Shown here: piece by piece, positions 51,644-59,064 of the stretch
Layout of the letters: every line of letters starts with the position of its first letter
Position numbering within the stretch: the stretch's first letter is position 1
Assembly: GCA_010672825.2 (NCBI GenBank)
Contig: JAAHFU020000003.1
Coordinates: forward strand, 496,001 to 560,000
DNA length: 64,000 bases
From: Leptolyngbya sp. SIO1E4
Lineage (GTDB): Bacteria > Cyanobacteriota > Cyanobacteriia > Phormidesmidales > Phormidesmidaceae
Reading direction: 5' to 3'
The notes under the pieces: generated by a model
What the model was told of the DNA's origin: nothing
Database searches by the model: none
The model's input: only the letters and a program-made list of their open reading frames with translations
Made by a program: the position numbers and the translations under genes

Positions 51644-52546
51644 CTAGGCATCTTTTGTGTTGGGTGAAGCCAGGCGAAACCGCTGCATTAACCCCTGTGG
51701 CACATTCTGACTGATGACCGTCGCCAACAGCACCAGGCTTGCCCCAGCAACACCTCGAATTCCCAACGTTTCTCCCAAAAACCAGAACGAGAATAGCCCA
51801 GCAAACACCGGTTCGAGCGTGTAGATTAAAGCGGCCTCATAGGAAGCAATCCACCGTTGCGCTAAGGCTTGCGTCCAAACGGGCATAGCCGTCACTAATA
51901 AGCCGATGTATAAGAGCGTGCTGACATGATCGATTATCGTCTCGAACTGCTCAACCAGTTGAGGCACAGCCCACACCCAGCTTAGAAGAGCCGTGACCAT
52001 AAGTTGAGTGGCCACTAGCGGCAGCGAAGGATGGCGAGGGGTGAGCGTTTCTAACAGCAAAATGTATGTTGCCGCACCAAAAGCACAGCCCAGCGTCAAC
52101 CAATCGCCCAGTGTTACCCCTCCCCCTTCCCAAGACAGAATGCCAACACCCACGATCGCGAGCCCTGCGGCGATCGCAATGCGCAAAGGCAGTTTTCGAC
52201 CTAAGAGAGCCCCCAACAGCGGCACTAAAATGACGTTCAGACTAATGATGAAGGCAGCCCGATTCGCTGAAATGGTCTCCAGCGCGATGACAGCGATCGT
52301 ACACTCGGCAAAATAAAGGCTGCCTAGCAAGGCACCATCCCGCAGCAAACGAGGATTTAGCTGACGCAGCCAGGGGGCAAAAGCGATCGCGGCAATGGTA
52401 AATCGAGCCGTTAAAATCACCGCCGGAGACAGATAGCCGATCGTATATTTCAACAGAGGAAAAGACGTTCCCCAAACGATAGTCGTCAGCACAAGAAGCA
52501 AGATACCTCGATGATGGAGATTGTTTAGGATGGATACCTTGTTCAT
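51644..52546 (-). CDS. EamA/DMT-family transporter
   Basis: 300 residues with ten hydrophobic segments and two EamA repeats (GTSFPLLKYTIGYLSPAVIL in the first; LEPVFAGLFSFWFLGETLGI in the second). Such exporters move amino acids or other small metabolites across the inner membrane. It is divergently arranged with a LysR regulator 337 bp away, a common regulator-target layout. The gap contains palindromic element copy 2. Confidence 0.9.
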   Translation of the reverse strand: MNKVSILNNLHHRGILLLVLTTIVWGTSFPLLKYTIGYLSPAVILTARFTIAAIAFAPWLRQLNPRLLRDGALLGSLYFAECTIAVIALETISANRAAFIISLNVILVPLLGALLGRKLPLRIAIAAGLAIVGVGILSWEGGGVTLGDWLTLGCAFGAATYILLLETLTPRHPSLPLVATQLMVTALLSWVWAVPQLVEQFETIIDHVSTLLYIGLLVTAMPVWTQALAQRWIASYEAALIYTLEPVFAGLFSFWFLGETLGIRGVAGASLVLLATVISQNVPQGLMQRFRLASPNTKDA

Positions 52547-52592
52547 GAAACCCTGCTTTTTTATATCTTCGTCACATCCAGATTCTCGGTTT

Positions 52593-52715
52593 TTGCTAAG
52601 CGGAGTCCAGGTGAAAAATCATCCCGCGATAGGAACCCGGTTTCTACAAAACCTAACCAGATAATGGCTGGGGTTTGAGAGAAACCGGTTCCTGGACAAT
52701 TTATTCTTTGGAGCA
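52593..52715 (-). repeat. palindromic element with invertible-looking core, copy 2
   Basis: GTCCAGG (52605-52611), then AGGAACCCGGTTTCT (52631-52645), 34-bp core (52646-52679, starting ACAAAACCTAACCAG), then AGAAACCGGTTCCTGGAC (52680-52697) and TTCTTTGGAGCA. The arms are in the opposite orientation to copy 1 (43405-43526), while the core is in the same orientation. It lies between the EamA and LysR genes, inside their probable regulatory region. Confidence 0.9.
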
Positions 52716-52883
52716 CTCCAAGGGAAAAACTCCAGTTTCCAAATCGGATGTGGTTGAGTTCTTCACACCATAGTGATTGCCTCAGCATGCCAACAACTCG
52801 CAGATTGAATCACATCTATCGGTAAATTTGATGGATCTCTGGGCTGACTTTGCGACAATACAGGCAATCATTGCATCATTACC

Positions 52884-53798
52884 ATGGGACATGATCGCCA
52901 AACGCCCCTAAAGCTTTCTCAACTACATCTTTTAATTGCGATTGCTGACCATGGCAGCTTTAGCGAGGCAGCCTTACAACTACAAATGTCACAGTCTGCC
53001 GTTAGCTATGCGATCGCCGCATTAGAGACAGAGTTAGGCGTCACGCTGCTTTCACGGGGACGATATGGCGCCTGCCTAACCCCCGTCGGTGAACAAGTGG
53101 TGGATCGCGCCCGCCAGATTATGTACTTGATGACCGACATTTTTAAGCAGGCGAACCTGTCACGGGGGCTGCAGGGGGGGCATATGCGAATTTCTTCCTT
53201 TCGCAGTGCAGCTACCCATATTTTGCCGGAGGTGATCGCTAAGTTTTGCCGCTGCTACCCTAAAATTGCCATCAGCATTGCCGACCATGACGATCGCCCC
53301 GATGTTGAAACCGATTTACGGCGCGGCAGAGCCGATATTGGCATCACATATCTGCCCACGGGCAACGAATTTGAAAGCCAGGAACTCATGCGAGATGAGT
53401 TTGTCATGCTGTTTCCGCCAGCATTTCACCCTAAAGGGGATCACCCCAGCTGGCAAGATTTAATGCATTATCCTCTGATCATGGCGCCGGACGGCGATGG
53501 CTGCGATGCGATGGTGTACGCTCACTGCGCTAAACATGGCATCAATCTACAGGCGACCTATCAAATCCGATCAGATGCCACGATTGTCAATATGGTGGCT
53601 CAAGGGCTCGGGGTGGCCATTAGCCCCCGACTCGCAGCAGAACCTATTCCTGCTGGGGTCAAAGTCTACAGTTTGCCACTCCCGTTCTTCAGAGTTATCT
53701 GCGCTATCACCCCTGCCGATGCCTTGCTAACCCCTGCGGCCTTTGCCTTCCTTGATTTGTTAAAAAGTACTTTTCACAGTAGGTTACAGACGCCTTAG
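52884..53798 (+). CDS. LysR-type transcriptional regulator
   Basis: 304 residues. The N-terminal winged HTH is LKLSQLHLLIAIADHGSFSE with AALQLQMSQSAVSYAIAALE and TELGVTLLSRGRYGACLTPV. The C-terminal periplasmic-binding-like effector domain follows (MRISSFRSAATHILPEVIAK; GLGVAISPRLAAEPIP). It is divergent from the EamA transporter, its likely target; effector unknown. Confidence 0.93.
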   Translation: MGHDRQTPLKLSQLHLLIAIADHGSFSEAALQLQMSQSAVSYAIAALETELGVTLLSRGRYGACLTPVGEQVVDRARQIMYLMTDIFKQANLSRGLQGGHMRISSFRSAATHILPEVIAKFCRCYPKIAISIADHDDRPDVETDLRRGRADIGITYLPTGNEFESQELMRDEFVMLFPPAFHPKGDHPSWQDLMHYPLIMAPDGDGCDAMVYAHCAKHGINLQATYQIRSDATIVNMVAQGLGVAISPRLAAEPIPAGVKVYSLPLPFFRVICAITPADALLTPAAFAFLDLLKSTFHSRLQTP

Positions 53799-53841
53799 AG
53801 CCCAATGCTTTTGGGGGAGATGGGGAGTAGGGTAGAGAGAT

Positions 53842-53939
53842 TTATAGCGGTGTGCATTTGGATCAAGTACACCCTAGACCCCAAACCCTAGACCCTGCCT
53901 TCACCAAAATGTACTGGATTGAACTGAATAGGGCTATAG
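53842..53939 (+). repeat. ~98-bp CTATAGC repeat, copy E (two core units)
   Basis: Starts TTATAGCGGTGTGCATTTGG and ends AATAGGGCTATAG. The interior ACCCTAGACCCCAAACCCTA, GACCCTG has two core units. It is the reverse complement of copy D (21532-21630) with scattered changes. It sits between the LysR gene and the convergent MATE gene. Confidence 0.88.
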
Positions 53940-53984
53940 GATCGGTGTTTTGTTCGCGGCAGACATGCGATAAACCGGGTAGCA

Positions 53985-55349
53985 CTACTGCTTTTTCGGC
54001 AAAATTTTCCAAAAACGCCAGACAAAGGCGATCCCAGCGACCGCTAGGCCCGTATAGCCGCCAATCCACACACCCATGCCACCCAAATTTGTGTGAAACC
54101 CGAGTAGGTAACCAGTGGTTAAACCAACTCCCCAGTAGGAGATTGTCCCTAGCAGCATGGGCATTCGTGTGTCTTGCAACCCCTGCAGAATGCCGTTGGT
54201 TGTTCGCTGTACGCCATCTAAAATTTGACCAAACGCCGCCACCGTCATAATCGAAATGCCAATGCTCACGACGTTAGCATTCGTGGGATCGCTCAGGTCT
54301 AGATAAAGGCCAATGATGTTTTGGGGATAGGCTAACAGGGCGATCGCGGTGACCAGCATAAACGCGACCGTTAACCCGATACTGACAATAGCGGCTTGTC
54401 GCACCTGCGACCAGTCACGTTGGCCAAACCACTGGCCCACACGGGCCGTTGCTGCGTAAGACATGGCTAAAGGAACCATGAAAATCACCATAATGGTTTG
54501 CAACACCACTTGATGTGCAGCCAAGACTGGCGTTCCTAATGCCCCCATCAGCAACGTCACAGCGGTCATCATCCCATACTCTAAGATGGCTGCAATACCG
54601 ATGGGAACACCGACCCAAAGCAACTGCTGCACCGTTTTAGCATCCACACGATGCAGGGATTGAAAGAGGGAATACTGACGCAGTTTTTTAAGCCAAAGCA
54701 TGTACCCCAGCAACGATAGAAACATCCCCCAATGGGCACAAATGCTGGCAATGGCCAACCCAGTAATGCCCATGGCGGGAAAGCCCAGTTTGCCAAAGGC
54801 CAACACATAGTTACCGACGACATTAAACCCGGTTGCTGCCACCACAATGATCATGATGGGGCGCGCTTCTGAAAGCGATACGATGCAGCCTCTGAGCACA
54901 GCAAAGGCGATCGCCGGAAATAAGCCCCCAGCCATCACATTAAGATAGGCATCCGCGAGGGTTACAGTTGTCGCAGCTTGCCCAAACTGGTGCATCAATC
55001 CATCCAAGTTGGCCAGAATGATCATCCCTGGGAGTGCTAGCAGCACGGCAATCCATAAGCCTTGGCGCGTGACTTTCCCCACCCGCTGAACTTGCCGAGC
55101 ACCATAGGCTTCTGCTACGAGTGGGCTCACCCCAGAGATTATGCCGACGCCAGTCATCATGAATGCCATGAAGATCATGGCAGCCAGCCCACCTGCGGCT
55201 AGCACGTCTTGGCCTAGCCAGCCCATCATGACCGTATCGACAAATCCGGTCACCGCCTGGGCAACCTGAGCACTGGCTAACGGAATGGCAAGTTTTAGAA
55301 ACTCACGAGCTTCCGCTTTCAGGGTTAAATGCATTGAAAGTGTAGACAC
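53985..55349 (-). CDS. MATE-family efflux transporter
   Basis: 454 residues with twelve hydrophobic segments in two halves. FLKLAIPLASAQVAQAVTGF, VDTVMMGWLGQDVLAAGGLA and ISGVSPLVAEAYGARQ in the N-half, and VLAAHQVVLQTIMVIFMVPL with TARVGQWFGQRDW in the C-half, match MATE/NorM-type cation-coupled multidrug exporters. An AraC-type regulator gene lies upstream on the same strand, and the intervening 406 bp carries a 21-bp-spaced direct repeat, so AraC control is likely. Confidence 0.93.
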   Translation of the reverse strand: MSTLSMHLTLKAEAREFLKLAIPLASAQVAQAVTGFVDTVMMGWLGQDVLAAGGLAAMIFMAFMMTGVGIISGVSPLVAEAYGARQVQRVGKVTRQGLWIAVLLALPGMIILANLDGLMHQFGQAATTVTLADAYLNVMAGGLFPAIAFAVLRGCIVSLSEARPIMIIVVAATGFNVVGNYVLAFGKLGFPAMGITGLAIASICAHWGMFLSLLGYMLWLKKLRQYSLFQSLHRVDAKTVQQLLWVGVPIGIAAILEYGMMTAVTLLMGALGTPVLAAHQVVLQTIMVIFMVPLAMSYAATARVGQWFGQRDWSQVRQAAIVSIGLTVAFMLVTAIALLAYPQNIIGLYLDLSDPTNANVVSIGISIMTVAAFGQILDGVQRTTNGILQGLQDTRMPMLLGTISYWGVGLTTGYLLGFHTNLGGMGVWIGGYTGLAVAGIAFVWRFWKILPKKQ

Positions 55350-55755
55350 AATAAAATACCTCCAGAACTGCGCTGGACTGCAATCTAATACCTATTAAAA
55401 AATCGAACTACGCTTCAAATCATGTCAGGATCTCCAATCCCTCCCCTTGAAAGGAGGTAGTCAGTCCAGAAAGTGAATAGCCTCTTTTCTTTGGCGTTAG
55501 CTTAGCCATGCCCTTATGCCTTAGCCTATCTGGAAGGTGTAGAGGCAGCGATAGCAAGGGGTTTCCAAAGCAAGGAATTTTCACTCAGATTGAGGTCTGG
55601 AGTCCTCAGATTGAGGCCTGACATCAACTCTTTTCTCACTCAACTTTTCAGCTCCAATCAGACGCCTTGTGAGCAACTTCTGCGGAACAGTTTCAGCGTA
55701 GAAAATATCCAGGGAATCGGTATATCAGCTTTTCGCGATTTTTATCAGATTCTTG
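55350..55755 (-). promoter_or_regulatory. MATE upstream region with 21-bp-phased direct repeat
   Basis: CTCAGATTGAGGTCTG (55584-55599) and CTCAGATTGAGGCCTG (55605-55620) differ at one base and start exactly 21 bp apart, i.e. on the same face of the helix. That spacing is typical of sites bound by AraC-family activators. A small dyad CCTCC-CCTTGAAA-GGAGG lies at 55440-55457. No gene is present. Confidence 0.6.
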
Positions 55756-56691
55756 CTACTGCTTCAAAAACTGTTTGGGTGTGATGCCGACAAATCGCTT
55801 GAAGTGCTGGGTAAAGTGGCTTTGGCTGGCGAACCCAACCGCAAAAGCTACGTCTGCAATGCTCAACTGGCGCTGTAACAGCAGCATTTTTGCTCGCTCA
55901 ATCCGGCATTTAAGAACATACTGATACGGCGAATATCCCACTGATTTTTTGAAGAGTCGAGAAAAGTGGTGCATACTCATCCCAACCGCTTGAGAAAGCT
56001 TGTCTAAGGAAATATCTGTATTCAAATATGCCTGGATATACTCAATAGCGATTTGCAATTTTTGCTGAGACAGCCCATCTGTATACTCTCGAATTATTGG
56101 CTTTCGTGACGAATACTGTTTCAGCAAGTGAACCACAATGACGGAAGAGACGGATTCTGCGAGTAGACGACTGCCACGGCTTTCTATATTCGAAGTATCG
56201 ACAACCGTGGTCTCTAATTCCGATTTTAATGACAGACCCAGCTGTTGAATTAAGGGATCACGAATATTCGGCTGTGGCAAAACTTCTAAAGAATCTCCAT
56301 CAAAGGATTCGTAAGCAACTTTCGAAAACAGAGTAGGGTTCAAATAAATCTCAAGAAATTCGGCATCTGCATTCCAAGTTTCTCTGAGCGATCGCATGGT
56401 TGGGTAAATACTGACATCGCCATAACTCTGAAATGCATTTGTAGACAGCCCATCTTGCCACTGTTGTTGTAAGGTTACAGGCTGGCCCAAATGAATACAG
56501 ATTAAATATTGTCTTGGCTGATATTCAGGTGTTTCGTGGGGCGGTTGCCAGTAATGACTGAGGTGAATCCCTTGCCATGATAAGTGTTTACTTGAAAGCA
56601 ATGGGGCTTGAGGATAGACCCGCGAAACGGCGTCTTCCTGGGTAAAGTCGATGGCCAGTGTTTGCTTCTGAGACGCTCGATCTTGAGACAC
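55756..56691 (-). CDS. AraC-family transcriptional regulator
   Basis: 311 residues from GTG 56691; a later start is possible. The N-terminal ~190 residues are an effector-type domain (SYGDVSIYPTMRSLRETWNA). The C-terminus has two AraC HTH motifs: ISLDKLSQAVGMSMHHFSRL with FKKSVGYSPYQYVLKCRIER, and SIADVAFAVGFASQSHFTQH with FKRFVGITPKQFLKQ at the very end. It lies upstream of the MATE pump on the same strand and probably regulates it. Confidence 0.93.
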   Translation of the reverse strand: MSQDRASQKQTLAIDFTQEDAVSRVYPQAPLLSSKHLSWQGIHLSHYWQPPHETPEYQPRQYLICIHLGQPVTLQQQWQDGLSTNAFQSYGDVSIYPTMRSLRETWNADAEFLEIYLNPTLFSKVAYESFDGDSLEVLPQPNIRDPLIQQLGLSLKSELETTVVDTSNIESRGSRLLAESVSSVIVVHLLKQYSSRKPIIREYTDGLSQQKLQIAIEYIQAYLNTDISLDKLSQAVGMSMHHFSRLFKKSVGYSPYQYVLKCRIERAKMLLLQRQLSIADVAFAVGFASQSHFTQHFKRFVGITPKQFLKQ

Positions 56692-56793
56692 GTTTGCAGC
56701 AATTTGTAGGGTGTTTCACTATAGCTACCATAGCAGCGCCCAGCGGGGATCGTAATGTAGCCGACCACTTGAGCAGTTGACTCGATCATCAAA

Positions 56794-56916
56794 TCAGGTC
56801 ATCCAGGCAAGCGCGAGCAGCAGGCTCCCGATTGCATTCATCTGAAGATCAGCCACACCAAAAACACCCCCCAAAATAAAGGCTGACAGTAAGGGAACCC
56901 CTGATCTGTCAGCCAT
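56794..56916 (-). CDS. possible 40-residue membrane peptide
   Basis: ATG 56916 to TGA 56794: MADRSGVPLLSAFILGGVFG, VADLQMNAIGSLLLALAWMT. One or two hydrophobic helices, GlsB-like in flavour. The first codons lie in a perfect 9-bp stem GGCTGACAG (56881-56889)/CTGTCAGCC (56905-56913), which would place the start codon at the base of a hairpin. No strong ribosome site. It could be a small gene, a fragment, or chance. The remainder of 56692-56997 shows nothing else. Confidence 0.35.
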   Translation of the reverse strand: MADRSGVPLLSAFILGGVFGVADLQMNAIGSLLLALAWMT

Positions 56917-56997
56917 TTATAAATCATATGTCTGCTAGATTGGATGCCAATTTAGCAGCACGATTGAATTTTGAAGATCCAGGCCCTATTCGGGACT

Positions 56998-57324
56998 CTA
57001 GGCCTCACAAACCTGAGATGGAATAATAGGGCTAAAGCGCCGAAACTCTGATAAATACTGCTCGAGTGTGACGAACTGGGGCAGGTTCAGGCTGTAATAA
57101 GTCCAGCGACCTTGGGGTCTAGCTCGCACTAACCCGGCATCCTTTAATACTCGCAAGTGAAAAGATAACTTAGACTGACTGACATTTAGTTGAGTACACA
57201 AATCGCAGACACACATTTCCTGGGTTCTCAGGCTCTCGATAACGTTAATCCTGAGTGGGTCAGACAGGGCGTGGAAGCCTGATAAGCAGACTTCCGTCGG
57301 TTCTAAAGTGCTTGTAACAGTCAT
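56998..57324 (-). CDS. ArsR/SmtB-family regulator with CxCxxC motif
   Basis: 108 residues. HALSDPLRINVIESLRTQEM is the usual start. CVCDLC (type ELCVCDL) in the alpha-3 position is the arsenic/metal site of ArsR proteins. The winged HTH LNVSQSKLSFHLRVLKDAGL and VRARPQGRWTYYSLN follow. It would repress in the metal-free state. No arsenite pump or reductase gene is nearby. The start lies 12 bp after the rsmE stop, and an 18-bp palindrome covers that junction. Confidence 0.92.
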   Translation of the reverse strand: MTVTSTLEPTEVCLSGFHALSDPLRINVIESLRTQEMCVCDLCTQLNVSQSKLSFHLRVLKDAGLVRARPQGRWTYYSLNLPQFVTLEQYLSEFRRFSPIIPSQVCEA

Positions 57325-57335
57325 GATTGTATTAA

Positions 57336-58076
57336 TTAGTATGGATCCATACTAGCGAACTCAAACCTTGCTTGGAGAATTGTTAGCGCAGCGACCGCAG
57401 CCGTAACTGCCCTTAAAATTCGCCGCCCTAGCGTTACTGGCTGATAACCCGCTGCGATCGCCTGTTCAATCTCAGCGTCTGTCCATCCCCCCTCTGGACC
57501 AATTGCCACCACGACTCTTTCGATATCTGTGGATAGGCAAATTGTTAGCAAGGAGGGCGTAGCGTGTCTTGCTACACACAGATATCGATGACTATTGGTT
57601 TCTTCAGCCAGCCACTCTGGCCAGGATATAGGTTCCCTCAGATCTGGGACGGTCAGACGCTCTGACTGTTCCGCGGCCTCTGCAGCAATTCGCTGCCACC
57701 GTTGCAATTTATTAAGACGAGGACGCAACAGGGTGCGATCGCTGATGATAGGCACGATGTGATCAACCCCTAACTCAGTTACCTGGCGTACAACCTCGTC
57801 AAACCCTTGTTTAGGCAAACAGGCTGCCAAGGTTATCCAAGGTTTCTGGCCAGACAGGTCTTGCTCTGAAGACACCGTCTCAGCAGGGGAGGAGAGGGTT
57901 GCCTGCTGACCCATTAAGGTCAGTGTCGCTAGCCAAAGCTCACCTTGCCCGTTTAAGGCTAGGAAGCGATCTCCTTCCCGTAAACGTAGCACTCTTTTCA
58001 AATAGTGTTGTTGGTTTTTTGTTAACGATAAGGTCTGTCCTTGGATCTGCTCGGCTTCAACCACAAGTCTTTGCAA
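57336..58076 (-). CDS. rsmE: 16S rRNA m3U1498 methyltransferase RsmE
   Basis: 246 residues. N-terminal PUA-like part (KNQQHYLKRVLRLREGDRFL) and a SPOUT-type knotted SAM domain: ITLAACLPKQGFDEVVRQVT, ELGVDHIVPIISDRTLLRP, ERVVVAIGPEGGWTDAEIEQ and LGRRILRAVTAAVAALTIL. The IGPEGGWTDAE and LGRRILRxxTA motifs are diagnostic for RsmE, which methylates U1498 of 16S rRNA. Its 3' end carries the palindrome used as candidate ArsR operator. Confidence 0.95.
   Translation of the reverse strand: MQRLVVEAEQIQGQTLSLTKNQQHYLKRVLRLREGDRFLALNGQGELWLATLTLMGQQATLSSPAETVSSEQDLSGQKPWITLAACLPKQGFDEVVRQVTELGVDHIVPIISDRTLLRPRLNKLQRWQRIAAEAAEQSERLTVPDLREPISWPEWLAEETNSHRYLCVARHATPSLLTICLSTDIERVVVAIGPEGGWTDAEIEQAIAAGYQPVTLGRRILRAVTAAVAALTILQARFEFASMDPY
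57337..57354. promoter_or_regulatory. 18-bp perfect palindrome before the arsR-like start
   Basis: TAGTATGGATCCATACTA, centred 21 bp before the arsR-like start codon and overlapping the last codons of rsmE (MDPY and part of the stop). A dyad of this size so near the start suits an autoregulatory operator of the ArsR-type repressor. Confidence 0.6.
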
Positions 58077-58087
58077 GGTTGGCCTCC

Positions 58088-58702
58088 TCAGATGCGATCG
58101 ATGAGTCGGGCATAGGTAACCAGGCGAGTCTCTGGATCAAATTTGAGCGCTAAAGTCCACTGATCACGAGTCAATTCCACGCCATCTACCCCTGTAGAAT
58201 CGACAACCCAATCCAACTCGTCAAGGTCTGCAAGGGCATCGTCAATACCTTCTCCCAAATATATTTGAGGAAAGCCGTAAGTAACGTTATATCCAGCTTC
58301 CGCCTGAGCTGGGGGGCCTCCAGACAAACGAATTTCTAGCTCGGTCAAACCGGTGGGGTTAACGCGGGCTATGTACTGTAAATCTCCCTCTCGATTGACA
58401 TACGTATGCCAGGGATCCTCTTCACTTTGAGACGGAGTCACGTTCGCCAACACCCCATTTTGATCCGTAAACCCAGTCTCTTTGTTATAGACATTGAGGA
58501 AGGTTAATCCTTGTTGTTCATAAACCCGCACAATATAGTGCTGTGTTTCAAATCGCAGCAAAGTTTCAACACTGCCCTGAGCCAGCAGTGAATTCTGGGG
58601 TAGCTGGGTAGATAACGACGGGGTGAGGGCTGCCGCTGGAAAAACCAAACCTAGCGTACTCGACACCAGGCATGTGCCAAATATACAGATTGGAGATCGC
58701 AT
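58088..58702 (-). CDS. exported hypothetical protein
   Basis: 204 residues from ATG 58702; the frame starts at 58720. Signal peptide SPICIFGTCLVSSTLGLVFP with AAA-LTP. The mature part is beta-rich: SVETLLRFETQHYIVRVYEQ, GLTFLNVYNKETG, LTELEIRLSGG, then an acidic DALADLDELDWVVDSTGVDG. I recognise no family. It lies 11 bp before rsmE on the same strand and may share its transcript. Confidence 0.75.
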   Translation of the reverse strand: MRSPICIFGTCLVSSTLGLVFPAAALTPSLSTQLPQNSLLAQGSVETLLRFETQHYIVRVYEQQGLTFLNVYNKETGFTDQNGVLANVTPSQSEEDPWHTYVNREGDLQYIARVNPTGLTELEIRLSGGPPAQAEAGYNVTYGFPQIYLGEGIDDALADLDELDWVVDSTGVDGVELTRDQWTLALKFDPETRLVTYARLIDRI

Positions 58703-58720
58703 CGTTTCTAGCTCACACAC

Positions 58721-59053
58721 ACAAACCTTAATATTAAGGGATGCTGTTTAGCTGTAAAGAAGTGGATGAGCAGACAGCAGATGAGAAATCGGCCAATCTC
58801 ACTTAAAAGTTTGTAGGATCTACAAACTCAATCCCGGACTTCTCGCCAATGGGGCACTAGTTTTTCCAGGGTAGGGACTCCTAATTCAGAGGCCCCCCTG
58901 AACGGTTTTAGAGGGCGTCTAGCAAGAAGTTTTGAAACCAGTCAGAGCCTAGTAATGGTGAGTAACTTGCCGGGGGTTGAGCCAACATTTTTAGGGGCAT
59001 GGAGAATGCCTTCTGGAATTATGGAAAGGGGCTCCTTATATCAATACTCCATA
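58721..59053. other. 333-bp intergenic region
   Basis: Upstream of the exported hypothetical gene and downstream of the GH57 gene. The segment next to the GH57 stop carries a 13-bp tandem duplication (TATCAATACTCCA, 59039-59064). No gene, and no clear terminator. Confidence 0.45.
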
Positions 59054-59064
59054 TCAATACTCCT
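59039..59064 (-). repeat. 13-bp tandem duplication covering the GH57 stop codon
   Basis: TATCAATACTCC occurs twice in a row (59039-59050 and 59052-59063, separated by A). On the minus strand the first copy encodes the final KEY codons and TGA, and the second lies just beyond, so the duplication added an extra GGAGTATTGATA after the stop. Confidence 0.8.
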
